DNA from: an uncultured Bacteroides sp.
Lineage (GTDB): Bacteria > Bacteroidota > Bacteroidia > Bacteroidales > Bacteroidaceae
Direction: 5' to 3'
Length of the DNA stretch: 64,000 nt
Assembly: GCA_948847595.1 (NCBI GenBank)
Contig: CAQOGY010000005.1
Span: 229,675-293,674 of the forward strand
The translations under genes were made by a program, and so were the position numbers. The notes beneath the pieces were generated by a model that was not told the origin of the DNA, made no database searches, and was given only the letters and a program-made list of their open reading frames with translations. Below are positions 7,821 to 17,000 of the stretch, piece by piece; within the stretch, counting starts at the first letter, position 1; every line of letters begins with the position of its first letter.

Positions 7821-9173
7821 ATGGACGGTTTCAATGAAAATTCAAACGAGCAACAGGCACAGCAACCTATGGGATGCCTTCACCGTTTCTCCAAAACAAT
7901 CAAGGTGGTCATTATCGGGGGATTAATCCTTCTCCTGATGATTCCTATGTTCATGATTGAAAATCTTATTTCCGAACGGGGACGCACGCAGGAAGAAGCA
8001 ATCAATGAGGTAAGCGAGAAATGGAGTCTCGCACAGACCGTCACCGGCCCTTATCTGAATATCCAATACCCGATGGTCACAGAGAACAACGGAGAAAAGA
8101 AGGTGTCAATCAAAGACCTGATACTCTTTCCCGACGAGCTTTTGATTAACGGACAACTAAAGACGGAAATCCTGAAAAGAAGTCTCTACGAAGTCAATGT
8201 GTACCAATCGGAACTGACCCTGAAAGGTTCTTTCAGTTCGGAAGAACTGCTAAAGAGCAGAATAGATATGGGTCAGCTGCAATTCGACAGAGCCGCCATT
8301 TGTCTGAACCTGACCGATATGCGTGGTATCAGCGAACAGATTAGTATCACCCTCGGAGATTCCGTCTATGTATTTGAACCGGGAATGGATAACAGAGGGA
8401 TTGATAATACAGGTGTACACGCCATTGCGGATTTATCGGAACTGAAGAACAACACGAAACTGCCTTACGAAGTAAAAATCAAACTGAAAGGCTCGCAATC
8501 CATAAACTTCATCCCACTGGGTAAGACAACCCGCGTCGACTTGAAAGCCAATTGGAATACACCGAGCTTTACAGGAAGCTATTTACCCAATAACCGGGAT
8601 ATTACCGAGAAAGAATTCTCGGCACAATGGCAAGTCCTGAACTTAAACCGGAACTACTCACAAGTAATGATTGACTATACCAGTTCCAATATCAAAGATA
8701 TAGATAATTCCAGTTTCGGCGTTAACTTCAAGATTCCGGTAGAGCAGTATCAGCAATCCATGCGTTCCGCCAAGTATGCTATCCTGATTATCCTGTTGAC
8801 ATTCGGAGTTATCTTCTTCACTGAAATTATGAATAAAACCCGTATTCATGCTTTACAGTATTTGTTAGTGGGATTGGCACTCTGCCTATTTTACAGTCTG
8901 CTCCTCTCCTTCTCCGAACACATCGGTTTCAACCCTGCTTATCTGTTATCTGCCGCACTGACTATCATACTGACAGGTGGATATATGTTCGGCATCACCA
9001 AGAGAAAGAAGCCGTCATTAATCATGTCCGGATTATTGGGAGTGCTCTATCTTTATATATTTGTCCTTATCCAATTAGAGACTTTCGCTCTGTTGGCAGG
9101 CAGCTTGGGATTATTTATTATCCTGGCAATGGTAATGTATTTCTCCAAGAAAATTGATTGGTTCAATGAATAA
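7821..9173 (+). CDS. creD: Inner-membrane protein CreD
   Basis: 450 residues with one N-terminal membrane segment (VVIIGGLILLLMIPMFMIEN), a periplasmic domain of about 270 residues and roughly five C-terminal membrane segments, the CreD (CET) architecture. Family motifs visible include ISERGRTQEEA with SEKWSLAQTVTGP, and NFIPLGKTTRVDLKANWNTPSFTGSYLP. In enterobacteria CreD belongs to the CreBC regulon and affects envelope integrity and colicin tolerance. Here it is controlled instead by a small winged-helix protein in the same operon. No terminator is obvious after the stop. Confidence 0.88.
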   Translation: MDGFNENSNEQQAQQPMGCLHRFSKTIKVVIIGGLILLLMIPMFMIENLISERGRTQEEAINEVSEKWSLAQTVTGPYLNIQYPMVTENNGEKKVSIKDLILFPDELLINGQLKTEILKRSLYEVNVYQSELTLKGSFSSEELLKSRIDMGQLQFDRAAICLNLTDMRGISEQISITLGDSVYVFEPGMDNRGIDNTGVHAIADLSELKNNTKLPYEVKIKLKGSQSINFIPLGKTTRVDLKANWNTPSFTGSYLPNNRDITEKEFSAQWQVLNLNRNYSQVMIDYTSSNIKDIDNSSFGVNFKIPVEQYQQSMRSAKYAILIILLTFGVIFFTEIMNKTRIHALQYLLVGLALCLFYSLLLSFSEHIGFNPAYLLSAALTIILTGGYMFGITKRKKPSLIMSGLLGVLYLYIFVLIQLETFALLAGSLGLFIILAMVMYFSKKIDWFNE

Positions 9174-9194
9174 TCCGCTTTTCTTTTGAAACAC

Positions 9195-9225
9195 TTGACA
9201 AACGACTTTTTATTTTGTATCTTTG
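9195..9225 (+). promoter_or_regulatory. Strong promoter with no adjacent gene
   Basis: TTG (9195-9197), 20 nt, then TATCTTTG (9218-9225) matches the Bacteroides consensus. The next same-strand gene of normal size starts nearly 1 kb away, after a terminator at 9323. Confidence 0.6.
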
Positions 9226-9231
9226 AAGAAA

Positions 9232-9358
9232 TAAAAGTGATAAACAGCATGAGTAATATAAGAAAAATAGATACATAAACAGCATTTAAACTGATATATT
9301 TTAGTATCAGAACAAATATGGTATAGGGTAATAGTCTAACGATTATTACCCTATTTTG
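9232..9358 (+). ncRNA. Candidate orphan small RNA
   Basis: The promoter at 9195-9225 and the terminator at 9323-9358 define a transcript of about 125 nt between creD and a convergent acetyltransferase gene. It contains a second small hairpin (TGATA/TATCA near 9291-9309) and a nine-codon reading frame from the ATG at 9249. No known RNA family was recognised. Transcription has not been shown. Confidence 0.45.
9323..9358 (+). terminator. Terminator of the candidate small RNA
   Basis: ATAGGGTAAT (9323-9332) pairs perfectly with ATTACCCTAT (9345-9354) and is followed by TTTTGTTT. Confidence 0.7.
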
Positions 9359-9432
9359 TTTACATTTTTACTTAAACAATTTAATCTATCCCCGAAAAAC
9401 GCAGAAAATAGTTTTTAATAAACTCTGATACC

Positions 9433-9467
9433 GTTTATAATAAACTATCCAAAAGTTTATTATAAAC
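9433..9467. repeat. 14-bp perfect inverted repeat, GTTTATAATAAACT type
   Basis: GTTTATAATAAACT (9433-9446) and AGTTTATTATAAAC (9454-9467) are exact reverse complements with a 7-nt spacer, and each arm is itself nearly palindromic. Related AATAAACT and AGTTTATTAA words lie just outside. The repeat sits in the gap between the candidate small RNA and the GNAT gene. Confidence 0.6.
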
Positions 9468-9638
9468 AGAAATCAAGTTTATTAATAGTGGAGCATTCAG
9501 TTGTAAGAATAAAACAACCTAATTTTACAGAATAGAAGTGCATTGATAAGCACGCCAGTCTATATGATAATATAAACTAACACATCTTTCTTTTTACCCA
9601 AATATACGGATAGTTCAAGACTCTTTTTTATGATAGTA

Positions 9639-10082
9639 TCAAAATGTTCTTTTCAGATATACCATATCCGTCAACAGCTCACCTTCTTCATAAATCGGAT
9701 GGTCATAATTGTCGGTAAAGAAATTTTCTATACGATGGGAAATTGTGAAACCGCAATGTTCATAGAAAGATATGGCAGAAGGCACATCTCCCGTACCAAC
9801 TAACATTTCAGTACACTTGTCCTGATAGTACTCGAATAGAAATTCAACCAAACGTTTCCCGTATCCCTGACGTTGGAAAAAAGGAACAGTAGCAATATTC
9901 TTGATTTCATAAATGCCTTCCCCTTCACGAGTTACCACACAGGCAGCTTTCAATCCATCGTCATACAGGACGAACATATCGCCACGCTCCAAATACCGGT
10001 CTATCATATCCTCTTGTTCATCAGCCAAGAGTAACAGTTCGAGGAATTCTTTCTTATCTGAAATTACTTTTTTTATCTCCAT
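9639..10082 (-). CDS. GNAT-family N-acetyltransferase
   Basis: 147 residues with the GNAT fold: an N-terminal helix region, beta strands around FVLYDDGLKAACVVTREGEG, and the acetyl-CoA pyrophosphate loop FFQRQGYGKRLVEFLFEYY (the Q/R-x-x-G-x-G/A pattern). GDVPSAISFYEHCGFTISHR forms motif B. The substrate is not predictable. The gene is monocistronic: CreD and the candidate RNA converge on it, and a toxin-antitoxin-like pair diverges from it. Confidence 0.85.
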   Translation of the reverse strand: MEIKKVISDKKEFLELLLLADEQEDMIDRYLERGDMFVLYDDGLKAACVVTREGEGIYEIKNIATVPFFQRQGYGKRLVEFLFEYYQDKCTEMLVGTGDVPSAISFYEHCGFTISHRIENFFTDNYDHPIYEEGELLTDMVYLKRTF

Positions 10083-10214
10083 ATTATCTAGTTTGCCATA
10101 AAGATATAAAAAACTAAAATACCAGACTCTACTTTAACGAAACTTATCCTGATATTTGGAATAAATAGATTATCTTTGTCTACGGAAATGTGATACACTA
10201 ATAATAATAGAATT

Positions 10215-10355
10215 ATGAAAGAAGAAAAGAAAATACCAGAAGAAAAGAAAGTCAAAGTGCAGAGGTCGAAGAAAAAGAAAGTAAATAAGACATGGGAAGC
10301 ACTTGGCAAACTAAAGGGAAGCCTCATAGTAAACGACCCTAAATTCTTACTATAA
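10215..10355 (+). CDS. Small basic protein, candidate antitoxin of the PIN pair
   Basis: A 46-residue reading frame, MKEEKKIPEEKKVKVQRSKK followed by a Lys-rich run and TWEALGKLKGSLIVNDPKFLL. It ends exactly where the PIN-domain gene begins (TAA directly followed by ATG), the usual antitoxin-toxin coupling. A -7 box TATCTTTG lies at 10171-10178. Highly charged short proteins before VapC-like toxins are commonly antitoxins; this is inference from position and size. The partner toxin is broken. Confidence 0.6.
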   Translation: MKEEKKIPEEKKVKVQRSKKKKVNKTWEALGKLKGSLIVNDPKFLL

Positions 10356-10779
10356 ATGAGATATTTGATAGATACTAATATCTTTGTTTATGCAGTGATT
10401 GACAGAGACTCGTTAGACCGTGATGTAACAGCTATACTACAGGAGCCTGACACGGTACTTTATATGAGTGCAGAATCTGTCCGCGAATTAATTGTAGGAT
10501 ACCGAAATAAAGGTTTATGTTCCAAACGCTGGAAATCAGTAGAAGCAATGGTCACTTCAATTGAAAAGGAGCTCTACATCAAAATACTTCCCTCTGAAGA
10601 AAGAACATATGCAGACTTATGCACGATTAGAAATTAATGAAATACAAGGACATAAAGACCCATCCGACCACGTTATTATCGCCCATGCCATCACCGAGCA
10701 TTTACCACTCATTTCAAGTGATACCCGATTTGAATTTTATCGTTCCCAAGGACTTGATTTGATATTCAATAAAAAATAA
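10356..10779 (+). pseudogene. VapC-like PIN-domain toxin, frameshifted
   Basis: The first frame encodes MRYLIDTNIFVYAVIDRD with the PIN Asp, and SAESVRELIVGYRNKGL with a conserved Glu, but stops at 10637. The rest of the PIN fold (HMQTYARLEINEIQGHKDPS, then DHVIIAHA and ISSDTRFEFY with the C-terminal acidic residues) is in the +1 frame and ends at 10779. The frames join at GAAGAAAGAACAT (10596-10608), where one extra A in the AAA run accounts for the shift. Restored length would be about 140 residues, normal for VapC. Either the toxin is inactivated or the extra base is an assembly error. Confidence 0.75.
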
Positions 10780-10785
10780 TGAACG

Positions 10786-11136
10786 CTATACATCTATTTG
10801 CCGATGTTCTAAAATAGTATCCATATTCTCCAAGGCCCATCCAACCAATCCTTCAATATGAGGAATCAGAGTTCCTCCCGTATCCGTCAAGCTATATTCC
10901 ACCCGAGGAGGTACTTCCGCATACACTTTCCGCTCTACCAATCCGTCGGACTCGAGCGTACGGAGAGTTACCGTCAACATTCTCTGAGAAACATCTCCTA
11001 TCGTTTTATGAATATCGCTGAAACGCATAGTTCCGTTTGCGTTCAAAGTAATAAGCACCAGCATCGACCACTTGTCTCCCAAGCGGCTGAGTACATCTCT
11101 TACGGGACAATTTCCTGTCGGGTGAAAGTTTTTCAT
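10786..11136 (-). CDS. HxlR-family transcriptional regulator
   Basis: 116 residues. HxlR winged-helix signature: NCPVRDVLSRLGDKWSMLVL, then MRFSDIHKTIGDVSQRMLTV and LESDGLVERKVYAEVPPRVE with YSLTDTG. The only cysteine is Cys10, at the position that senses oxidants or electrophiles in YodB/HypR-type members. The gene diverges from a DJ-1/PfpI gene with about 160 nt between, holding a promoter and two short palindromes. Control of its neighbour in response to reactive species is inference. It converges with the broken PIN gene (6-nt gap). Confidence 0.88.
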   Translation of the reverse strand: MKNFHPTGNCPVRDVLSRLGDKWSMLVLITLNANGTMRFSDIHKTIGDVSQRMLTVTLRTLESDGLVERKVYAEVPPRVEYSLTDTGGTLIPHIEGLVGWALENMDTILEHRQIDV

Positions 11137-11172
11137 CTTTTAACGTTTTGTATTTAACTGACTTACAGCAAT

Positions 11173-11190
11173 AGTTACTTCCATGTAACT
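11173..11190. promoter_or_regulatory. Palindrome, candidate HxlR site 1
   Basis: AGTTAC (11173-11178) and GTAACT (11185-11190) form a perfect 6-bp inverted repeat with a 6-nt spacer, close upstream of the HxlR gene. Confidence 0.4.
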
Positions 11191-11211
11191 TCCTTATTCA
11201 GAGGTGCGTTC

Positions 11212-11242
11212 TTGCATTTCTCCACAAAGGAAGATACATTTG
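11212..11242 (+). promoter_or_regulatory. Promoter of the DJ-1/PfpI gene
   Basis: TTG (11212-11214), 20 nt, then TACATTTG (11235-11242). Transcription would start near 11249, just before the palindrome AGTAA (11252-11256) / TTACT (11262-11266), which could act as a downstream operator. Confidence 0.55.
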
Positions 11243-11296
11243 CATCACAAAAGTAATAAACTTACTAATAATAACTATTGTTTCATTTAAATAATT

Positions 11297-11830
11297 ATGA
11301 TTATGGCAAAGAAAGTAGCAGTTTTAGCAGTGAATCCGGTAAACGGTTGTGGATTATTCCAATACTTGGAAGCGTTTTTCGAAAATGGCATTTCATATAA
11401 AGTATTTGCCGTATCGGATACGAAAGAGATTAAAACAAATTCGGGAATCAGCTTGACAACAGATGATGTGATTGCCAATCTGAAGGGGCACGAAGATGAA
11501 TTTGACGCGCTCGTTTTCTCTTGTGGAGACGCCGTACCTGTATTTCAACAAAATGCGGACAAACCTTATAATATAGATTTAATGGAAGTAATCAAAACCT
11601 TTGGGGATAAGGGGAAAATAATGATTGGACACTGTGCAGGCGCAATGATGTTTGACTTTACAGGCATATCGAAAGGTAAGAAAGTGGCAGTTCACCCGTT
11701 AGCCAAACCGGCTATCCAGAACGGAACAGCTACCGATGAAAAATCAGAGATAGACGGCAACTTCTATACCGCACAAGATGAAAATACCATTTGGACAATG
11801 TTGCCGCAAGTTATAGAAGCATTAAAGTAA
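11297..11830 (+). CDS. DJ-1/PfpI-family protein
   Basis: 177 residues of the class I glutamine amidotransferase-like DJ-1/PfpI fold. It has the nucleophile-elbow motif IGHCAGAMMF with its reactive Cys, an upstream acidic region (DEFDALVFSCGDAVP) and an N-terminal strand KKVAVLAVNPVNG. Family members act as glyoxalases, deglycases, chaperones or amidases; none can be chosen here. Translation could begin at 11297 (MIMAKK) or 11303 (MAKK); the latter matches the usual family N-terminus. It is divergent from a single-cysteine HxlR regulator, which suggests an oxidative or carbonyl stress gene. Confidence 0.82.
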   Translation: MIMAKKVAVLAVNPVNGCGLFQYLEAFFENGISYKVFAVSDTKEIKTNSGISLTTDDVIANLKGHEDEFDALVFSCGDAVPVFQQNADKPYNIDLMEVIKTFGDKGKIMIGHCAGAMMFDFTGISKGKKVAVHPLAKPAIQNGTATDEKSEIDGNFYTAQDENTIWTMLPQVIEALK

Positions 11831-12253
11831 GGTAAGACAAAGCAAGTACGAAGCAGAAAAATATAGACATAAATTAGTATTTTATAAACTCTGCCTATGG
11901 AGTGATGCGTTCCTTTAAAAGAAACGATGTCTTCCTCGGTGTGCAACGGGTCGTTCCTTTAAAAGGAATGACCCGTTGGTTTTAAAGGAAAATCAAAGAA
12001 TATATCCCACTAATAATCAATTACTTAAAAATCGATATCCAGAAAGTGAACATTACAGTGCAATCATAAATAATATTCAACAAAAAAACATTCAAAGAAC
12101 CATCAGCTACTTGGAATATATCCGCCTTTCCAATCTTATCTTCAACTTACTCTTCCCTTTTCGTGCCAAAATAAAGAAGAACAAGACATCATAAAATATC
12201 GAAATAAAAAATCTGGCAGTCTAAAAGTGTGTATATTAGCAGCTTGAAGTTTT
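11831..12253. other. Intergenic region with terminator
   Basis: AT-rich non-coding DNA between the DJ-1 gene and the first kinase. Three related TTCCTTTAAAA words occur between 11909 and 11990, and the main hairpin is at 11945-11977. A 72-codon frame from a TTG at 11976 begins inside the hairpin arm and has low-complexity composition, so I do not call it. Confidence 0.5.
11945..11985 (+). terminator. Terminator after the DJ-1 gene
   Basis: AACGGGTCGTTCCTTT (11945-11960) pairs with the reverse arm ending at 11977 with one G-T pair, and is followed by GGTTTTAAAG. Confidence 0.6.
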
Positions 12254-12316
12254 ATGAAAAAAGTGGGACGTTCAACTAGGGTAATTCAAATTAATGGCGT
12301 TAAAAAAAATATATGA
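12254..12316 (+). CDS. Possible 20-residue leader peptide overlapping the kinase start
   Basis: ATG at 12254 opens a frame for MKKVGRSTRVIQINGVKKNI, whose TGA (12314-12316) overlaps the kinase ATG (12313-12315) as ATGA. That overlap is typical of translational coupling. The short length and absence of other support keep this tentative. Confidence 0.25.
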   Translation: MKKVGRSTRVIQINGVKKNI

Positions 12317-13911
12317 TTAAAGAGAAAGAGGGTTTTAATGCATTTTTACTTCATTTTTTAGAAAGATTGAACGGCTGTGAATCCATAGAGAAGAAAGTCA
12401 CTGAATCTCTGACAGATATTTGCAATTACTACGGGTTCAAAAGAGGATTCGTGTATCAGACAGACGGATTCCGTTATTTCTATTTGAAGGAAACGATTGG
12501 AAATGAGAATAATATCCTAAAGACTCGTTTTGAAACAAACGAGATGACCAGACAACATATCAACTATACAAAGAACAGAAATACTCCTTTTTATAGCAAT
12601 AGAAATACGGATACTTCTCCGGATGACATTGCCATTATGGACTTCTATAATGCCGAGTCATTGTTAGTGCGGCAGTTTAAAGATTCGGAAGGAAAAATCA
12701 TCGGATTTGTCGGATTTGCAGACAGAAAAGAAACAAATCCGTTCACGGATGAAGAGTTGCAAATGATTCATCTTCTGCTAGATTCTCTGTCTAAGGAAAT
12801 TGCTGTCCGCGAATATAAAGAAAGAGAAGTGAGGGCGAGCAAGACTTTAGGCAGTATCATGAACAATATGGGAGTCGATATTTATGTCAACTCTTTCGAT
12901 TCTCATGACATGCTATATGTCAATGAATCTATGGCCGCCCCTTATGGCGGCATTAAACATTTCGAAGGCAAGAAGTGTTGGGAAGCTCTTTATACCGACA
13001 AAAAAGGAGAATGTGAGTTCTGCCCTAAAAAACATTTGATAGATGAAAACGGCCTGCCTACCAAAGTTTACTCCTGGGATTATCAACGCCCGTTTGACAA
13101 ATGTTGGTTTCGTGTGTTCAGTGCCGCATTTGCCTGGATAGACGGACAGATGGCACACGTTATCACCAGTGTCGATATTGACCATCAGAAGACGATAGAA
13201 GAAGAATTGAGAATAGCCAAGGAAAGAGCTGAAAACCTGGACAGGCTGAAATCTGCGTTTCTTGCCAATATGAGTCACGAAATCCGCACTCCGTTAAACG
13301 CGATTGTCGGCTTCGCCAGCCTTTTGGTCGAATCGGATAATAAAGAAGAACGGCAGGAGTACGTGAATATCATGCAAGAGAATACGGATTTGCTCTTGCA
13401 ACTGATATCCGACATTCTCGACTTGTCAAAGATAGAAGCGGGTACACTCGATTTCACAATGGATCATTTGGACATCAAGAGCTTCTGCGAAGATATTATG
13501 CGCAATTATGACATAAAAGAGGATAAGCCCGTCCCTGTCCTGCTGGCTCCCGACTTGCCTGAATATTATATTCATACAGACAAGAAGCGTCTGATGCAGG
13601 TGATTACGAACTTCATAAACAACGCACTCAAATTTACGGAGAAAGGACAGATTATTCTTGAATATCATTTCAAGGAAGATACGGGGGAAATAGAATTCTC
13701 CGTCACAGATACAGGTATGGGCATTGCTCCCCAAAAAGTAGACAAGGTATTCGACCGTTTCGTCAAGCTCAATTCTTTTTCAAAGGGTACAGGACTTGGA
13801 TTGTCCATTTGCAGAAGTATTATCGAACATCTTGGCGGCACTATCGGTGTCGAATCCGAATTGGGAACCGGCAGCCGCTTTTGGTTTACCCATCCCTATA
13901 CAGCCGGATAA
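12313..13911 (+). CDS. Soluble GAF-PAS sensor histidine kinase
   Basis: 532 residues with no membrane segment. A GAF domain covers about 20-165 (ICNYYGFKRGFVYQ, then IIGFVGFADRKETNPFTDEE). A PAS-like domain (about 180-290) carries a Cys-rich loop GKKCWEALYTDKKGECEFCP. The HisKA motif SHEIRTPLNAIVGF has phospho-acceptor His322, and HATPase_c shows FINNALKFT (N box), VTDTGMGI and KGTGLGLSIC. There is no receiver domain, so an unlinked response regulator must take the phosphate. The HisKA-HATPase part closely resembles the next kinase, suggesting duplication. A 20-codon frame overlaps its start. Confidence 0.9.
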   Translation: MIKEKEGFNAFLLHFLERLNGCESIEKKVTESLTDICNYYGFKRGFVYQTDGFRYFYLKETIGNENNILKTRFETNEMTRQHINYTKNRNTPFYSNRNTDTSPDDIAIMDFYNAESLLVRQFKDSEGKIIGFVGFADRKETNPFTDEELQMIHLLLDSLSKEIAVREYKEREVRASKTLGSIMNNMGVDIYVNSFDSHDMLYVNESMAAPYGGIKHFEGKKCWEALYTDKKGECEFCPKKHLIDENGLPTKVYSWDYQRPFDKCWFRVFSAAFAWIDGQMAHVITSVDIDHQKTIEEELRIAKERAENLDRLKSAFLANMSHEIRTPLNAIVGFASLLVESDNKEERQEYVNIMQENTDLLLQLISDILDLSKIEAGTLDFTMDHLDIKSFCEDIMRNYDIKEDKPVPVLLAPDLPEYYIHTDKKRLMQVITNFINNALKFTEKGQIILEYHFKEDTGEIEFSVTDTGMGIAPQKVDKVFDRFVKLNSFSKGTGLGLSICRSIIEHLGGTIGVESELGTGSRFWFTHPYTAG

Positions 13912-14091
13912 AAAAGATATGCTAATACTCGCAGAAAGCGGGTTTAGCATAAAAAAGGGATAAAATAACCACTAAAACAAGCATTCCGGCAAAATTAATC
14001 ATAGAAATAGTTTTTCAATCCGTTTTTTCACTACATTTGTACTGCTAAAATAAAAACCATAAAATAAAGATATCACAAACAAACATTTCTC

Positions 14092-17000
14092 ATGGATATA
14101 AGAAAATGCCTATGGCTCTTTTTGCTATGCTTCTTGTCTGCGCCGTCCCTTCCAGCCCAAAGAAACTATATAGATATTCCGAATTACATTTTGTGTATTA
14201 ATTCTTATGCAGAATCTGCACCGTGGAGCAGTCGCACGATTTCTACCATATCGGAATACGTCCAGAAAGACTCTCAACTGGCAATGTATGCGGAACATAT
14301 GAACACACTAATGACGGACAACGATTCTATTCTGGAAGATTTTAAAAATATGATTTCTCAAAAATACTCACAGCCACGTCCCCGGTTATTGGTGTTATTG
14401 GGAAGTCCCGCATTCACACTGAGAGATGAATACAGAAAATTCTGGGGTGACATCCCTGTCATTCTCTGCTCGGAAGAAGATTTTCTAGGCCCACAAAAAT
14501 CCTATTTCAGGAAACAGGCGATTGCACCGGCCGACCGTATTCCGATGTCTCAGTTCGCCGACCCGTACAATATGGTTTTCCTGTATTCCAATCTCTATCT
14601 CCGCGAAAATGTACAGCTAATCAATCACATAAATCCCAACCTCAAGAAATTTATCTTTATTGGCGACGAACGGGAAATCAATCTAAGCAATAATCTGGAT
14701 ATAGAGGACGAATTAAAGACCTCCCATCCGCATATCGAATATCAGTTTATAACACCCAAGAAAATGACGACCAATCAATTGCTGGACTCGCTATATCGTA
14801 TAGACTCTAAAACGACAGGTATATTATTCGCGTCCTGGTTTTATAAAACGACATTTGCCGGCAATTCATCATTAGTAGCCAACGACCACAAACTTATCGT
14901 GACAACGACCGCCCCTCTATTCACTCTGAACATGACAGATATTACCGAAGAAAACGGTGGAATGATAGGCGGCTATACCTACAACCAGAAGAAATTCAAC
15001 CAGGAATTAGTCAACGCCATTTCAGCCATTCTCCAAGGAAAACAAGCGAGGGAACTTCCTTTCTACCTACCGTCGGACGGTGGTCCCATCATCAATTATA
15101 CAGCACTACTCCGCAAAGGGTTCTCTCCGTCCATGTGTCCTTCAAACACCCGTTTTCTGCATAAGCCACTTTCATTTTGGGAGCAAAACCAATACTTCAT
15201 CATAGGCTCCTTATCTTTCATCTTTATACTTGCCGTGCTTTTCTTCTATCGTATCCATAGCCTGAATATCATAAAGAAAATGCAACAAAAGGAAATAGAC
15301 GCCATGGGTAATTACAAAAACCTGGTAAACAATATGCCTATCCTCTATATGCAGGAAGAACTGATTACGGATGAAAAAGGCATGCCTGTCGAACTGATTT
15401 ATCGGAAAGTTAATGCTCATTTCGAAAAAAATTTCCTTCGCAAAGAAGAAATAATCGGCAAGAAGGCAAGTGAAATTTTCCCGGAATCAATGCCGGAGTT
15501 TTTGTATTTCATAAAGAAAGCGCTTGACGAAAACAAGGCTATAACTTTCCCTTATTACTTCAAGGAAATCGACACTTTCTATGACGTAATACTCAAAGGG
15601 ACACAGTACAGCAATATTATCGACGTATTTTGCCTGGACAGTACAGAGTTGCACAGGGCACAGCAGAAGCTAAGCACTATCAACAATAAGCTTTCCATGT
15701 CCCTCGAAGTGGCTAATATCGTGCCGTGGAAATGGGATCTGCAAAGCCACACAATCTTATGCGACATCAATAAACCGATAGAGCTCAGTACACTCGGGAA
15801 AGATATATCCGAAGAGCAACTGGCAGTGCCCGACAGCCAATATTTCTCCAAGATATTCAAAGAAGACCGTACACGGGTAGAACAGGCTTACAAAGACTTG
15901 ATAGAAGGACGTTCGAACAAGGTAAAAGAAGAATACCGCATAGTGAATGTTCACAAGGGACTTCACAGAATAGACTGGGTAGAAGCCCAGGCAGCAGTCG
16001 AAACCCGGAACGATAAAGGAGAACCGCTGACTTTGGTAGGTTCTTCACTGGTCATTACCGAACGAAAGAAGATGGAGCAGGAACTGGTGAACGCCAAAAA
16101 CCGTGCAGAAGAATCGAACCGTCTGAAATCTGCTTTCCTCGCAAATATGAGCCATGAGATACGCACCCCTCTCAATGCCATTGTCGGCTTCTCCGGCATA
16201 TTGGCTTCTACCCAAGAGGAAGAGGAAAAACAAGAATACGTGAGCATCATTGAAAGCAATAATACTTTATTGTTGCAACTTATCAGTGATATTCTGGATT
16301 TATCCAAGATAGAAGCAGGCACACTTGACTTCCATTATTCCAATGTCAAGATTAACGATTTAATGAGTGATTTGGAAAGCAGTTGCCAGTTAAAGCTCAA
16401 ATCGGATAAGGTAAAACTGGAATTTATAGCTCCCCCAGAGCCTTGTTGCGCGCATATAGAGAAAAACAGATTGTCCCAGCTAATCATCAATCTCATAACA
16501 AATGCCATCAAATTCACCGAGCAGGGCAGCATCCGTTTCGGATACAAACGGCAAAATGACGAATTATATTTTTATGTCACAGATACCGGTTGTGGTATCC
16601 CGCAGGATAAACAGGACAGCATCTTCGGACGCTTTGTCAAGTTGAACTCATTTGCGCAAGGTACAGGGCTGGGACTTTCAATCTGCCGTACTCTTGTTGA
16701 TAATATGGGTGGTAAAATCGGCGTAGAGTCAGAGATAGGAAAAGGCTCTACATTTTGGTTTACACTACCCTACCAACAGGCGGAGATTGTAGAAAAAGCA
16801 CCGGAAAAGGAAATACAGGCCATCAGTATCGAGAAAGACAAACTGGTGATTCTGATTGCCGAGGACAACGAAAGCAATTATAAACTGTTCGAGTCTATTC
16901 TAAAATATGATTATCACCTGATACATGCCTGGGACGGAATGGAAGCCATCAATCTGTTTAAGGAGCACAATCCGCAAATCGTATTGATGGACATCAATAT

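Noticed and set aside
11976..12194. 72-codon frame from a TTG start after the DJ-1 gene
   Set aside because: It starts inside the right arm of the terminator hairpin, needs a TTG start, and its product is Asn/Ile/Lys-rich without any domain pattern.
13919..13950. Hairpin after the first sensor kinase as a terminator
   Set aside because: The stem ATGCTAA/TTAGCAT is followed by A residues, not T, on the plus strand; it could at best act on the minus strand, where no gene ends.
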